The notes under the pieces: model-generated
Told to the model about the DNA's origin: nothing
Databases searched by the model: none
Seen by the model: the letters and a program-made list of their open reading frames with translations, nothing else
Origin: Phytoactinopolyspora limicola
GTDB lineage: Bacteria > Actinomycetota > Actinomycetes > Jiangellales > Jiangellaceae
Direction: 5' to 3'
Assembly (NCBI RefSeq): GCF_011320225.1
Contig: NZ_JAAOEN010000027.1
Coordinates: forward strand, 1 to 50,031
Length of the DNA: 50,031 bases
Shown here: positions 16,093 to 25,135 of the stretch, in pieces
Layout of the letters: each line of letters opens with the position of its first letter
Numbering within the stretch: the stretch's first letter is position 1
Position numbers and translations under genes: made by a program

Positions 16093-18594
16093 GTGGGTAC
16101 GGGCGGGTCTGGAGGACCACCGGCACCAAACAGGTTGGCGCGAACGTCGTTGGAACGTCGGCGGCTCGTCGAGTTGATTCTCGGTGCGTCCGCTGCCCCA
16201 CTGACCGTGATCCAAGGCCCGGCCGGGATCGGCAAGTCCGTTCTGCTGGAACAGGTGGCTCGCAGAGCCTGGCGTGTCCGTGTCGTCCAGCCGGGGCCGG
16301 ACGACCACCTGCCCACCTATCTCGGGCGGTCGGCCGACCTCGATGGTGCGATGACACTCACGCTGATCGACCGTCCCGGGCCCCTGTCCGAGCTCGATGG
16401 GGCAGCAGTGGTAGAGGCCAGCCGCCGGTCACCGACCACATTCGTCGTCGCTACCCGGACGCCGCTCGACGTCGTCACCGGGGGTATGCAGCTCGATGGC
16501 GGGGCACGCATCATCTCCATCGACGATCTTCTGTTCACACCCGACGAGGTCACCGCCCTCGCCACCCGATACCGGATCGAACTCACCCCGCAGGACGCTG
16601 CCGACGTTCACCTGGCCACCGACGGTTGGCCAGCGATGGTGGACGCCGCACTACGTTCACATCGCGTCGGGAAGCCAGTGCTGCAGCGGCACCTACAAGA
16701 CCTCATCAGTCGGTTCATCCGCGAAGAAGTGCTCGCCACCGTCCCCGACAACGAACGTGCGATGCTCATCGTCGCCGCCGCCCTCCCGCAGTTCGACGCC
16801 CCGGTACTCGCGACTGTCCTGGCTGAACAGTTGCCCGAATCCGACCTGGCAGCACGCCAGACCATCGAACGCTGGGCAAGCTCCGGTTGGGTGGTTCCCG
16901 CTGCCAGCACCGGCTACTGGCGCATGCCGAAACCCCTACGCCAGAACCTGCTCACCGAGCTGAACAGCAAACACCCTGACCAGCGAGTAAGCCTCGTCGA
17001 CCGAGCCGTCCGCGCCCTCGTCGAACAGGACCGAACGTCAGAGACTCTGCCTTATCTGGTCGAGGCGTCCGAACGGGTCGTCTCGGAGCTCCTCCGTGCT
17101 CCGGGACGTATCCAACTCGGCAGTGGCCACTACGGGGACCTGATGTCGTCGGTCAACCAACTCGCCGACGACGACCTCGCCAGCCATCCCGCGTTGCTGC
17201 TGATCGCCGCAGTGGAGGCGCTGCGCCAACCACCGGACGTCGCCACGTTCATGTTGCGTCTCGACCAAGCCGACGCCAAGGTGGACCGCAGTTCACTCAA
17301 CGCCAGCCTGCTCTCCCTACACTCGATGCGAATTCTGGCCGCCCGCATCGACGGCGACCTCGAACGGGCCCGCGAGATCGAGCATGCCGGACAGGCCTAC
17401 ATCGACGCCGCCACCGACGAACAACGGCGTGAATACGTCACCAGGCTGGCGTACTTCAATCATCAGCGGGGCACGACACGCCTCGCTGAAGGAGATCTGC
17501 CCGCCGCCGACGCGGCGCTACGTGTGGCCCGGACGCAAGCCCACACCAACGGTGCGGACTGGCATCTTGCCAACATCACCACATTGCTGGGGTACACGGC
17601 GTTCCTCCGCGGCGAGGTCGATGCCGCGGCCGAGCTAGCGGACTCGACGGTGGCGTTGCTGCAGAGCCGCGGCTGGTTGGACCGGCAGTTCACCGATCAC
17701 CTCTACCTGACCCAGGCTCTGCTGGAGATCGAGCACGGCCGGGGACATGCCGCGACCACTTTGCTCCACACGGCACAGAGCCGCCTCGAAGCCGACGCCG
17801 AGCCACCCGCCGCTCGGCTGGCCCTGGCGTGGTCGACACTCGGTATCCTGCTCGACGACCCGACCATGGGCGAGCGCGCCTTCCTGCTGTGCGGGCCCGA
17901 CTACCGCACCAACCAGCTGCCCCTCAATCGGTTCTTCACGGCGATCTCACGCGCCCAGGTCCGCCTGGTTCATGGTGAACCCAAGGCGGCGCTGGCCGAA
18001 CTCGACGACGTCACCCCGCCGCCCGGCCATGCGGCGCAGCTCGCCCTGACCCGGCACCGGGTGTACCTCGCACTCGCCGACGTCGACCACGCGGCCGACG
18101 AGTTAGCCGGCGTCCATGACCTCGCCGACGTGCCACTCACTGTGCGGGCCGACCTGCACGCGGCGGCGACGGAATGCGCGTTGCGCCGCAACCACGACCC
18201 CCGTGCGCCGTTCGGTCGGCTGCTCGCGATCCTCGAACGCACCGGCGCCCGGCGACCGGTTCTGCTCTCGCCGTGGCTACGCGACGCCCTCGTGTCCGGA
18301 GACTTGGCGGTACCCGAGTCCAGTCCGGCGGCCGGACTGGGCGTGGAGGTCGAAGCCCTCCGATCGGCCAATCTGAACGGAGTTCCCACGCTGTCCGAAC
18401 GGGAAGCGCAGATCCTCGCCGCCCTAGCTGGTCCGGATACGTTGGCCAACATCGCCCGGAACCTATATATCTCACCCAATACCTTGAAGACCACGACCCG
18501 CGCGATCTACCGCAAGGTTGGAGCCTCCGACCGACACCTAGCCGTCAAGATCGCGCGGGCGATTGGCCTGCTGCCGGTGTCGGCACCGTCCTGA
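16093..18594 (+). CDS. STAND-type LuxR-family transcriptional regulator (MalT/LAL class)
   Basis: 833 residues, GTG start with AGGGAGGA 4 nt upstream. An N-terminal P-loop NTPase has Walker A GPAGIGKS at residues 42-49 and a TFVVATRTP segment where sensor-1 would lie. The long middle region (about 260-740) is alpha-helical and TPR-like. The C-terminal LuxR/GerE helix-turn-helix (about 766-828) begins LSEREAQILAALAG and carries SPNTLKTTTRAIYRKVGA. The family binds ATP and an inducer, oligomerises and activates transcription. The usual Walker B hhhhDD is weak here (TLTLIDRPG). It lies downstream of the lipoprotein pair, at the edge of the surface region, and may control it. That link is positional inference only. 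Confidence 0.9.
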   Translation: MGTGGSGGPPAPNRLARTSLERRRLVELILGASAAPLTVIQGPAGIGKSVLLEQVARRAWRVRVVQPGPDDHLPTYLGRSADLDGAMTLTLIDRPGPLSELDGAAVVEASRRSPTTFVVATRTPLDVVTGGMQLDGGARIISIDDLLFTPDEVTALATRYRIELTPQDAADVHLATDGWPAMVDAALRSHRVGKPVLQRHLQDLISRFIREEVLATVPDNERAMLIVAAALPQFDAPVLATVLAEQLPESDLAARQTIERWASSGWVVPAASTGYWRMPKPLRQNLLTELNSKHPDQRVSLVDRAVRALVEQDRTSETLPYLVEASERVVSELLRAPGRIQLGSGHYGDLMSSVNQLADDDLASHPALLLIAAVEALRQPPDVATFMLRLDQADAKVDRSSLNASLLSLHSMRILAARIDGDLERAREIEHAGQAYIDAATDEQRREYVTRLAYFNHQRGTTRLAEGDLPAADAALRVARTQAHTNGADWHLANITTLLGYTAFLRGEVDAAAELADSTVALLQSRGWLDRQFTDHLYLTQALLEIEHGRGHAATTLLHTAQSRLEADAEPPAARLALAWSTLGILLDDPTMGERAFLLCGPDYRTNQLPLNRFFTAISRAQVRLVHGEPKAALAELDDVTPPPGHAAQLALTRHRVYLALADVDHAADELAGVHDLADVPLTVRADLHAAATECALRRNHDPRAPFGRLLAILERTGARRPVLLSPWLRDALVSGDLAVPESSPAAGLGVEVEALRSANLNGVPTLSEREAQILAALAGPDTLANIARNLYISPNTLKTTTRAIYRKVGASDRHLAVKIARAIGLLPVSAPS

Positions 18595-18626
18595 TCGTGG
18601 CCGGAGCTGAAGGATAGATCAACGGC

Positions 18627-18680
18627 GCGCGAGGACGAGCCGCCCGGATAGCGGGATGCACCGAACGACGCTCCTCGCGC
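18627..18680. terminator. Inverted repeat between convergent genes, possible terminator
   Basis: 9-bp arms GCGCGAGGA (18627-18635) and TCCTCGCGC (18672-18680) lie in the 92-bp gap between the converging regulator and glutamate dehydrogenase genes. The loop is 36 nt and there is no T-tract. Confidence 0.35.
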
Positions 18681-18686
18681 CAACCG

Positions 18687-21600
18687 TCAACTCGGCGAGG
18701 AACGGATCAGCGAACGCACCACCCGCAGGCCAACCGACAGCCGCGCGAGGTCGAACGTCTCCCCCTCGATCACCTCGGCCAGTGTCCGCCGCGCCCGGGC
18801 GACGACCGCCTCGTCACTGTCCGACCACGCTTGCACCCGTTCCTCGGCACCGGAGTCCTCCTCGGTGTGCTGCAGCACCTGCGCGGTGAGCGCCGTCTGC
18901 GCCGCATGCAGATCGTCGCGCAGCGCTGCGCGAGCCATAGTCTGCCAACGATCATTACGCGGCAACGAGATGATCCGCTCCAATAGCCGGCCAAGCCCGA
19001 GGTGCTCGCCGAGAGTGAAATGGACCCGGGCCACCTCGATCAAGTCCGTCCCGGTGGCCAGCGAATTCTCCACCATGCCAAGACCCGAATACGCTGGCGG
19101 CAAAACCGCCACCCGCACCGCGAGATCCTGTGGCACGCCGACCTTGACGAGGTCGTCGCGGCGGGCGGAGTAGAGGTCTAGCTCCCGGCCGACCAGAACG
19201 TCGGGCAACACCTCGAGTAGGCGTGCGATAGGCGCCTCGAAGAACCCTATCTGCCAGGCGATGTCGATCGGTGGCCGGCGGTTCACCACGAGCCATCTGG
19301 TAGCCCGCTCGGTGATGGTCCGCCCGGACAGCCGCATTTTCGTTTGCACCTCGGCCGACACGTGGTTGTCGAGAGCCGCCACCGCCGCGTACAACTCGGG
19401 CATCCGGAACACCGCACCGGCCACGGTGTAGGCACGGGCCAGGTCCTCCCACGACCCGCCAGTCTCCATACCAAGCCGGAAACCGAACGTGGTGCCGGCC
19501 TTGTTGACCAACTCGTTCACCAACGTGTTGGTGATGATCTCCCGCCGCAGCGGGTGATCGGCGATCCGTTCCGCGTAGCGATCGCGCACCGCGCTGGGGA
19601 AGTACGCGTGCAGGATCGCCGCGAGGTAGGGGTCGTCCGGGAGCGGCGTCTCGAGCAACTCGGTGTACATCGTGTTCTTCGTGTAGGCCAGCAACACCGC
19701 GATCTCCGGTGTGGACAACCCCCGCCCGGAGTTCATCCGCTCGTTCATCTGCCGATCGGTGGGCAGTGCTTCCAGCGTGCGGTCGAGCACACCACGGCTC
19801 TCGAGACGGCTGATGTAGGCACGATGTACGTGGGCCAAGTTGGGCGCGTGGTAGACACCCATCGCCAGCGCGACGTTCTGCCCGTAGTTGGTCGCCAGCA
19901 CCAGCTCCGAGACTTCATCGGTCATCTCGGTGAGTAGTTCGTTGCGCTGCTTCTCGGTGAGATCGCCGGCCCGCACCACACCATCGAGAAGGATCTTGAT
20001 GTTGACCTCGTGGTCGGACACGTCGACGCCGCCGGAGTTGTCGATCGCGTCGGTGTTGATGCGGTAGCCGGCTCCGTTCTCGGCGACGCCGCGCTGCGCG
20101 TACTCGATGCGGGCCCGCTGGGTGAGACCGAGGTTGCCGCCCTCGCCTACACACCGGCAGCGTAGCTCCGTGGCGTCGATACGCACGGCGTCGTTCGCCT
20201 TGTCGCCAACCTCCGCGTGTGATTCGGTGCTCGCCTTGACATACGTGCCGATGCCACCGTTCCAGAGAAGGTCGACCGGGGCGGCGAGAATAGCGCGGAT
20301 CAGCTCGGCCGGGGTGAGCGACGACACCGATGCGTCAAGATCGAGAGACTCGGCGACCTGCCGGGTGATCGGGATCTTCTTCGCCGTACGTGAGTAAACT
20401 CCGCCGCCCTCGCTGATCACCTCCCGCGAGTAGTCGTTCCACGTGGAGCGGGGCAACTCGAACAGACGACGACGCTCCGCGTACGACGTGGCCGCGTCCG
20501 GGCTGGGGTCGAGGAAGACGTGCCGATGGTCGAACGCAGCGACCAGCCTGATGTGCTCGGACAACAGCATGCCGTTGCCGAACACGTCTCCGGACATATC
20601 GCCGATACCGACGACCGTGAAGTCCTCCGTCTGGCAGTCGCGGCCCATCTCCCGGAAATGCCGCTTGACCGACTCCCAGGCTCCCCGAGCGGTGATACCC
20701 ATGGCCTTGTGGTCATAGCCGGCCGAACCACCGGAGGCGAACGCGTCACCGAGCCAGAAGCCGTAACTCTTCGACACCTCGTTGGCGAGGTCGGAGAAGG
20801 TCGCCGTCCCCTTGTCGGCAGCCACCACCAAGTAGGGGTCATCGGCGTCGTGCCGCACCACTCGCGGCGGCGGTATCACCGTACCGTCGTCGGCGCGGTT
20901 GTCGGTGATGTCGAGGAGACCCTGGATGAACATCCGGTAGCACTCGACCCCCTCGGCCTGCCACGCCTCCCGGTCGGTACTCGGATCCGGCAGCCGTTTG
21001 CCGACGAACCCACCTTTGGCGCCTACGGGCACGATGACGGAGTTCTTCACCGCCTGAGCCTTGACCAAGCCCAGGATCTCCGTGCGGAAGTCTTCACGAC
21101 GGTCCGACCAACGCAGCCCGCCCCGGGCCACCGCGCCGTAGCGAAGGTGTACCCCTTCCACCCGGGGAGAGTAGACCCAGATCTCGAACTTCGGCCGTGG
21201 CTCCGGCAGCTCGGGAATAGCACCCGGGTCGAGCTTGAAGCTCACCGCCGGTTGACGCTGGGCCCCCGGCCGGTCGGTGCGGAAGAAACTGGTGCGCAGA
21301 GTCGCCTGGATCAAGTGCAGGAAAGAACGCAGGATCCGATCTTGGTCCAGACTAGCGACCTCGTCCAACGCGGTTTCGATCCGCTCCGCGACCTGTTGGG
21401 TCGCGGCGGTACGCTCGTCGAGGTCGCTGGCGGCATCCGGGTCGAAGCGCATCTCGAACAGCTCGACGAGCATCCGAGCGATGTCCACGTGTGCCGCCAG
21501 GCACTCCTCCAGGTAACTCTGGCTAAACGTCGAGCCAGCCTGCCGCAGGTACTTCGCGTAGGCTCGCAGGACCGACGCCTCCCGCCAGGACAACCCCGCC

Positions 21601-23621
21601 AGCGGCACCAACGCGTTGAACCCGTCGCTCTCGGCCTCTCCGCGCCACACCGCCGCGAACGCATCCTGGAAGAGATCCTTGAGCTGGTCGCCATCGCCGT
21701 CCCGCAGCGCCTGGAAACGCAGGCCGAAGTCGTAAATGTACGCTGCCGTCTCCGCCTCGCGCCGGGTGATCTCGTACGGCCGCTCGTCGACCACCTCGAC
21801 GCCCATACGTGAGAGCAACGGCAGCACATGGGTCAACGAGATCGGTGAACCAGTCCGGTAGATCTTCAGCCGGCGGTCCGTGACCGGCGCACCAACCGGG
21901 CGATAGAGGTTGAGGCCCAGTCCGTCGATGTCCGGCAGCCCTTCGAGCCGACGAACGTCCGTGGCAGCCGTGCGGGCCGGGAAGTCTTCTTTGTAACCCT
22001 CCGGGAAGCCGTCCTTGTATCGGCGCAACAGCTGTGCGGCTGACTCCTCACCCATCTGCTCGGCCAGTGCGTCGGAGAAGTCGTCCGTCCACGCGCGAGT
22101 GGCGGCGACGAGTTGTTTCTCCAGCGCCGAAGCATCGAGCTCCGGCAGTTCTTGCTCCGGTCGGCGACGTACGACGAAATGCAGCCGGGCCAGCATCGAC
22201 TCGCCGACCCGCGCGGTGAAGTCGATGGATTCGCCTCCCGTGGCGGACAACAAGAGCCGCTGAATCCGTTCTCTGACCTCGGTGTTGTAGCGATCGCGGG
22301 GAAGGTACACGAGGAACGACAGATACCGCCCGTAATCGTCGCGCCGGACGAACATCCGTAGCTGGCGGCGATCTTGCAGATTGACGACGGCCAGGGCAAT
22401 CGGCAGCAGCTCGTCCGTGGAGGTCTGGAACAGCTCATCCCGCGGATACGTCTCCAGCACCTGCAACAGATCCTTGCCGGAATGGCTGGCCGGCGCGAAT
22501 CCACTGCGCTGGACCACCTCTTGTACCCGGCGGCGCAGCACGGGAATGCGCAGGACGCTCTCGATGTAAGCCGCCGATGTGAACAGCCCCAGAAAGCGCC
22601 GCTCGCCGACCACCTGGCCGGCATCGTCGAACATCTTGACGCCGATATAGTCCAGGTACGCCGAGCGGTGCACCGTTGCCTTGGAGTTGGCCTTGGTCAG
22701 CACCAGCAATCGCGCCTCGCGTGCCTTGGCTCGGACCTCGGCCGGCAGCTTGGCGAACGAGCCCGACACGTCCTGATCGGCACGCAAGATGCCGAGCCCG
22801 GTGCCGGTGACGGCGCGCAGGACGTCATCGCCGTCGATCTCTTCGAGCAGGTACTCCCGGTAGCCGAGAAACGTGAAATGCTCGTCAGCCAGCCAGCGCA
22901 ACAACTCCCTGGCCTCCTCCACCTCCTCCTCCGGCACCGGCAGTGTCGCGGTATCCAGGGCGTCGGCGATCTCCTCGCAGCGCTGCCGCATCCGGGGCCA
23001 GTCCTCTACCGCGTCACGTACGTCGCGTAATGCCCGACGCAGGCTGTCCTCGATGTGCCGTTGTTCCGCCGGGTCGTCGCAGCGGTCGATCTCCACGTAC
23101 ATCCATGACTCGACCACGGCGTCGGGCATGCCAGCGAGCCGCGCGTCGTTGTCGTCGATGTCGATGATCTCCAGCAGCTTGCCCGTCACGTCACGCCGGA
23201 CCGTGATCTGCGGGTGCACGATCAGGTGGATGGTGTTGTCATCCGAGTGCAACGCCATCGTCACCGAATCGACGAGAAACGGCATGTCGTCGGTTACAAC
23301 CTCGACGACGGTGTGCCCGGCGGACCATCCATGCTCGTCAACCGTCGGTGTGAATACGTGTACGATCGACGATCCCTGCGGGCGCTGCTCGGCGGTGCGA
23401 CGATGCGATGCGGCGGCGCTGAAAATGTCCAGTGGATCTCGATCGACCAAGTCTTCCGGGGCTACGTGTCGGTAGTAGCGACGCAAGAAGCTCTCCGCAG
23501 CCGGCGGACCGGATCCGTTGGTGACACCGGCAGGCAGCTGGCGGCTGACTCCACCGCGTTCAGCAACCGCTGCCGCCTTGGCGAGCAGATCCGATTTGGC
23601 CTCTTCCAGCCGGTTACGCAT
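18687..23621 (-). CDS. gdh: NAD-specific glutamate dehydrogenase, large (180-kDa) class
   Basis: 1644 residues, the usual size of the bacterial large NAD-GDH class. It oxidatively deaminates L-glutamate to 2-oxoglutarate and ammonia, with NAD+, in the cytosol. The long N-terminal half contains ACT-like regulatory regions. The central catalytic domain has VRGGLRWSDRREDFRTE, then GAKGGFVGK with the catalytic lysine at about residue 869, then the Rossmann part (VGIGDMSGDVFGNGMLLS) and a helical C-terminal domain. Starts at ATG 23621 with a weak ribosome site (GGGGGTGG). Transcribed away from the DUF2505 gene. Together with pruA at 25136-26794 it can feed proline-derived glutamate into the TCA cycle, although the two are not one operon. 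Confidence 0.95.
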   Translation of the reverse strand: MRNRLEEAKSDLLAKAAAVAERGGVSRQLPAGVTNGSGPPAAESFLRRYYRHVAPEDLVDRDPLDIFSAAASHRRTAEQRPQGSSIVHVFTPTVDEHGWSAGHTVVEVVTDDMPFLVDSVTMALHSDDNTIHLIVHPQITVRRDVTGKLLEIIDIDDNDARLAGMPDAVVESWMYVEIDRCDDPAEQRHIEDSLRRALRDVRDAVEDWPRMRQRCEEIADALDTATLPVPEEEVEEARELLRWLADEHFTFLGYREYLLEEIDGDDVLRAVTGTGLGILRADQDVSGSFAKLPAEVRAKAREARLLVLTKANSKATVHRSAYLDYIGVKMFDDAGQVVGERRFLGLFTSAAYIESVLRIPVLRRRVQEVVQRSGFAPASHSGKDLLQVLETYPRDELFQTSTDELLPIALAVVNLQDRRQLRMFVRRDDYGRYLSFLVYLPRDRYNTEVRERIQRLLLSATGGESIDFTARVGESMLARLHFVVRRRPEQELPELDASALEKQLVAATRAWTDDFSDALAEQMGEESAAQLLRRYKDGFPEGYKEDFPARTAATDVRRLEGLPDIDGLGLNLYRPVGAPVTDRRLKIYRTGSPISLTHVLPLLSRMGVEVVDERPYEITRREAETAAYIYDFGLRFQALRDGDGDQLKDLFQDAFAAVWRGEAESDGFNALVPLAGLSWREASVLRAYAKYLRQAGSTFSQSYLEECLAAHVDIARMLVELFEMRFDPDAASDLDERTAATQQVAERIETALDEVASLDQDRILRSFLHLIQATLRTSFFRTDRPGAQRQPAVSFKLDPGAIPELPEPRPKFEIWVYSPRVEGVHLRYGAVARGGLRWSDRREDFRTEILGLVKAQAVKNSVIVPVGAKGGFVGKRLPDPSTDREAWQAEGVECYRMFIQGLLDITDNRADDGTVIPPPRVVRHDADDPYLVVAADKGTATFSDLANEVSKSYGFWLGDAFASGGSAGYDHKAMGITARGAWESVKRHFREMGRDCQTEDFTVVGIGDMSGDVFGNGMLLSEHIRLVAAFDHRHVFLDPSPDAATSYAERRRLFELPRSTWNDYSREVISEGGGVYSRTAKKIPITRQVAESLDLDASVSSLTPAELIRAILAAPVDLLWNGGIGTYVKASTESHAEVGDKANDAVRIDATELRCRCVGEGGNLGLTQRARIEYAQRGVAENGAGYRINTDAIDNSGGVDVSDHEVNIKILLDGVVRAGDLTEKQRNELLTEMTDEVSELVLATNYGQNVALAMGVYHAPNLAHVHRAYISRLESRGVLDRTLEALPTDRQMNERMNSGRGLSTPEIAVLLAYTKNTMYTELLETPLPDDPYLAAILHAYFPSAVRDRYAERIADHPLRREIITNTLVNELVNKAGTTFGFRLGMETGGSWEDLARAYTVAGAVFRMPELYAAVAALDNHVSAEVQTKMRLSGRTITERATRWLVVNRRPPIDIAWQIGFFEAPIARLLEVLPDVLVGRELDLYSARRDDLVKVGVPQDLAVRVAVLPPAYSGLGMVENSLATGTDLIEVARVHFTLGEHLGLGRLLERIISLPRNDRWQTMARAALRDDLHAAQTALTAQVLQHTEEDSGAEERVQAWSDSDEAVVARARRTLAEVIEGETFDLARLSVGLRVVRSLIRSSPS

Positions 23622-23812
23622 GACCTACCACCCCCGGGGAGCACACCGTCCACCTCGTTGTAGACAGTCCACCAACAACCCTAGTGCCCGACCCTAGGCG
23701 TCTGGCAGGGGTGGTACCGATCCTGTGCCCTTCCTCGTGCCTCTACGCTAGGAGGCTCACTCCCGAGGGGTTTCCCGCCGTTAGGACCACCCAATGCGTC
23801 AAGATGGGAAAC

Positions 23813-24307
23813 ATGGACCTGCACAGTGAGCTTCGCTTCGACGCGGACCCGTACGCCGTTTTCGGCATGCTGACCGACGAGGCCTACATAGCCAAGAAAA
23901 CTCTCGCGGCCAAGGCGTTGCGGCATCAGATCTCGGTCGACCGAGACGGTGACAGAGTCACCATCGAGCTGGTCAGGATCATGCCACCAGACGTCCCAGA
24001 CTTCGTCCGGCGCTTCGTCGGCGAAACGATCGACATCAAGCAGGTCGACGTCTGGGAACCGGCCGCTCCCGACGGCTCACGCACTGGCCGGATCACGTTG
24101 GAAATGGTCGGTATGCCAGTCACCTGCGCGGGAACCATGACCCTCGCGGCCAATGGTGCGGCCACCGTGCTGACCATCACAGGGTCGATCAAGGCCGGTA
24201 TCCCTCTGTTCGGCAACAAGATCGAGGAAGCGGTCCACCAAGGCCTGACCGAAGCCGGCAAGATCGAGGAACAGGTCGGGCAGGCTTGGCTCGCCGGTGA
24301 GCGTTGA
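23813..24307 (+). CDS. DUF2505 domain protein
   Basis: 164 residues from ATG 23813, chosen because DUF2505 proteins typically begin with a short M-x-L-x-x-E-L-x-(F/Y)-D-A-D-P motif, here MDLHSELRFDADP. ATG 23804 is three codons upstream and equally possible; neither has a strong ribosome site. The fold is predicted to be START/SRPBCC-like, a beta-sheet around a long C-terminal helix (KIEEAVHQGLTEAGKIEEQVGQAWL) forming a hydrophobic cavity for a small ligand. Function is unknown in the family. It is divergent from the glutamate dehydrogenase and convergent with the next gene. Confidence 0.85.
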   Translation: MDLHSELRFDADPYAVFGMLTDEAYIAKKTLAAKALRHQISVDRDGDRVTIELVRIMPPDVPDFVRRFVGETIDIKQVDVWEPAAPDGSRTGRITLEMVGMPVTCAGTMTLAANGAATVLTITGSIKAGIPLFGNKIEEAVHQGLTEAGKIEEQVGQAWLAGER

Positions 24308-24342
24308 GTCTGTGCTCAACCCCGGTGCGAGCTGGAGTGCCG

Positions 24343-24930
24343 CTAGCGCCCAGGAAGACCGCCGTCGACCGCACGCAACGGGACACTACGCTCAGCCGCG
24401 CCATTACGCCGCCCCGCCTGACGCGGGGTGGCCGCCGGTGTATCCACCGTCCGGGTGGTCGGAGTCGACTCCGTGGTGTCCCGCTCCATCAGCGCCTGCG
24501 CGAGGTCGGCCGGGCCGGTGACGCTCATGGCCAACGCTCGGCCCAGGTCGTCGCGGTCGAGGGGCTCATCGGCCGTGCGCCGCAGCCTGTCCGAGAGGTC
24601 GATGACTTTGTCGGCCGAGCCCAACGCGGCTCGGGCCGCCGTGAGGTGGCCACGCTGCAACGGCCGTCCGGCGATCAACTGTGCTAGGGCGTCGGCGGTG
24701 TCGCTCCAGTCGGCCGCCGAAACCTGCTCACCAACCAGACCCGCGACTCCGGCGATGACCCGGTCCGCGGCGGCGACCAGCTTTTCCGCCGTCTCGCTGT
24801 CGCTGTCGAGTGCGGCCAGCCGTAGCGCTACCGCGGTGACCAGCGCGCTGTCAGCCGGACTGCGCCGGGGTTGGGAGAGAAGTCGCACGGCCCGTGCGAC
24901 GTAAGGCCGGGTAGGCAGCCGATCGTCCAT
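24343..24930 (-). CDS. Hypothetical helical protein
   Basis: 195 residues, ATG start with GAGG 10 nt upstream. I do not recognise a family. The first 150 residues are Ala/Leu/Asp/Arg-rich and predicted alpha-helical, with no signal peptide, membrane segment or Cys/His metal motif. The last 40 residues are a Thr/Pro/Arg-rich, probably disordered tail. GC-rich third codon positions and the ribosome site support a real gene, and it reads in the same direction as pruA, about 200 bp downstream of it. A cytosolic protein is most likely. Confidence 0.65.
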   Translation of the reverse strand: MDDRLPTRPYVARAVRLLSQPRRSPADSALVTAVALRLAALDSDSETAEKLVAAADRVIAGVAGLVGEQVSAADWSDTADALAQLIAGRPLQRGHLTAARAALGSADKVIDLSDRLRRTADEPLDRDDLGRALAMSVTGPADLAQALMERDTTESTPTTRTVDTPAATPRQAGRRNGAAERSVPLRAVDGGLPGR

Positions 24931-25135
24931 TGCTGTGACACCTCGTGTTCGTCAGTAGGTTCCTAGTGTGATGTGTCAGAGCGACCTTGTCACCGTCTCT
25001 GCCACCCAGGCGAAGCCTCGCCGCTTCATCGTCGTTCGATGACTCCGCATCGACCTCCTCTATTGTGCGAGGCATCCGCCTGAACGTCGGATCCGGCGAC
25101 GGATCCGTGACACTCGACACTGGGCTCGGTTCCCG

